Shown in pieces: positions 63,691 through 64,000 of a stretch of DNA of 64,000 bases (within the stretch, counting starts at the first letter, position 1; each line of letters begins with the position of its first letter). The notes below the pieces were generated by a model. That model ran no database searches. It had not been told where the DNA came from and saw nothing but the letters and a program-made list of their open reading frames with translations. Where the stretch lies: assembly GCA_020846635.1 (NCBI GenBank), contig JADLDO010000032.1:186001-250000 (forward strand), in the 5' to 3' direction. The translations under genes and the position numbers were made by a program. The stretch comes from Caldilineaceae bacterium. GTDB taxonomy: Bacteria > Chloroflexota > Anaerolineae > Caldilineales > Caldilineaceae.

Positions 63691-64000
63691 TTAGCTGTTG
63701 GTGGTTTTGCTGCCTGCAAATTGGTTGAGCACCGCGGCTTTGCGGCGCGCGCGCTGGTCATGGCGAACCGCTTGATCGGGGATGCGGTAGCGGCTGTAAA
63801 ACTCGGCGCGCAGATCATCCAGCCGGTCATCGGCGATGGCCTGGCGGATCTTGCGCATGAGGTCGAGCAGGTAATGGATGTTGTGGATTGTGCCGAGACG
63901 CAGTGCCGTCACCTCGCCCGCTTTATAGAGATGGCGCAGGTAGGCGCGGCTAAAGGTGCGGCAGGTGTAACAGGCGCAATCCTCTTGCACCGGGCGCGGG
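63691..64000 (-). CDS. tgt: queuine/archaeosine tRNA-ribosyltransferase, C-terminal part
   Basis: The frame runs off the right edge; about 103 C-terminal residues are present. The zinc site CACYTC (C-x-C-x-x-C) is followed by TFSRAYLRHLYKAGE with the next ligands downstream and LGTIHNIHYLLDLMRKIRQAI, the Tgt end. Tgt exchanges guanine 34 for a queuine precursor in tRNAs for Asp, Asn, His and Tyr. The last ~25 residues are basic. Confidence 0.93.
   Translation of the reverse strand, partial: PRPVQEDCACYTCRTFSRAYLRHLYKAGEVTALRLGTIHNIHYLLDLMRKIRQAIADDRLDDLRAEFYSRYRIPDQAVRHDQRARRKAAVLNQFAGSKTTNS

Overview
The window reads as one chromosomal stretch of a GC-rich bacterium, most likely a member of the Chloroflexota (Caldilinea/Anaerolineae-like). 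This is an inference from the mix of genes: many LAAC-type lipoprotein solute-binding proteins, an AglEFG-type sugar importer, a CrtB/CrtI/CrtYcd carotenoid locus under a CarH-type B12 photoreceptor, SH3-repeat surface proteins, and a nusA-ylxR-infB-rbfA-nrnA-truB-ribF operon with no rimP in front. No rRNA or tRNA gene, CRISPR array, complete insertion sequence or prophage was seen.

Layout. 1-5.6 kb (minus strand): the 5' part of an oligopeptide-type binding protein, a CLC chloride/proton transporter, a methyltransferase-AlkD pair and an enolase-superfamily dehydratase. 5.8-10.7 kb (plus): a one-piece antitoxin-toxin (RHH-MazF) protein, a solitary SPPY-type DNA methyltransferase, a tightly overlapping MFS / unknown / EamA operon and a rhodanese. 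10.7-12.2 kb: a dispersed repeat, a GNAT acetyltransferase and an SDR. 12.4-18.7 kb: a complete Opp/Dpp ABC importer (binding protein, two permeases, two ATPases) with its promoter. 19.0-27.9 kb: a promoter-RNA-terminator unit, a cytochrome P450, a CruC-like glycosyltransferase, a CarH-like regulator and, divergent from it, crtB-crtI-crtYcd and an SDR-DUF2867 protein. The regulator and crtB share a 200-bp control region with two promoters, a phased direct-repeat array and a palindrome. 27.9-32.9 kb: an orphan IS3-like end, a HipA_2-DUF3037 pair, MOSC, DUF58/MoxR and a thioesterase. 33-41 kb: a 1185-residue glycosidase-like multidomain protein followed by aglE-aglF-aglG. 41-45 kb (minus): GT26, GT4, tsaC and an MTOX-like oxidase. 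45-48.4 kb: a candidate structured RNA, a membrane protein with a 13-residue tryptophan repeat and SH3 domains, and a polytopic membrane protein. 48.4-53.1 kb: the second copy of the dispersed repeat, xpt, a short UvrA paralogue and a GT1 glycosyltransferase. 53-61.4 kb (minus): the translation/transcription-factor operon. 61.7-64 kb (minus): a PstS-like lipoprotein, uppP and the 3' end of tgt.

How the parts fit. The carotenoid block looks like a light-switched pathway from geranylgeranyl-PP to a cyclised, probably hydroxylated and glycosylated carotenoid. The two ABC systems import peptides and sugars; neither the AglEFG set nor its neighbours supplies an ATPase, so one must be shared. The nusA-to-ribF operon couples transcription elongation, initiation, ribosome maturation, RNA turnover, tRNA modification and flavin synthesis.

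Most noteworthy for follow-up: the CarH operator array, the 1185-residue protein, the 13-residue W repeat, two unassigned RNA candidates, the RHH-MazF fusion, a two-copy ~160-bp dispersed element found only between convergent genes, and a recurring habit of short tandem duplications of 13-15 bp in unrelated intergenic regions.
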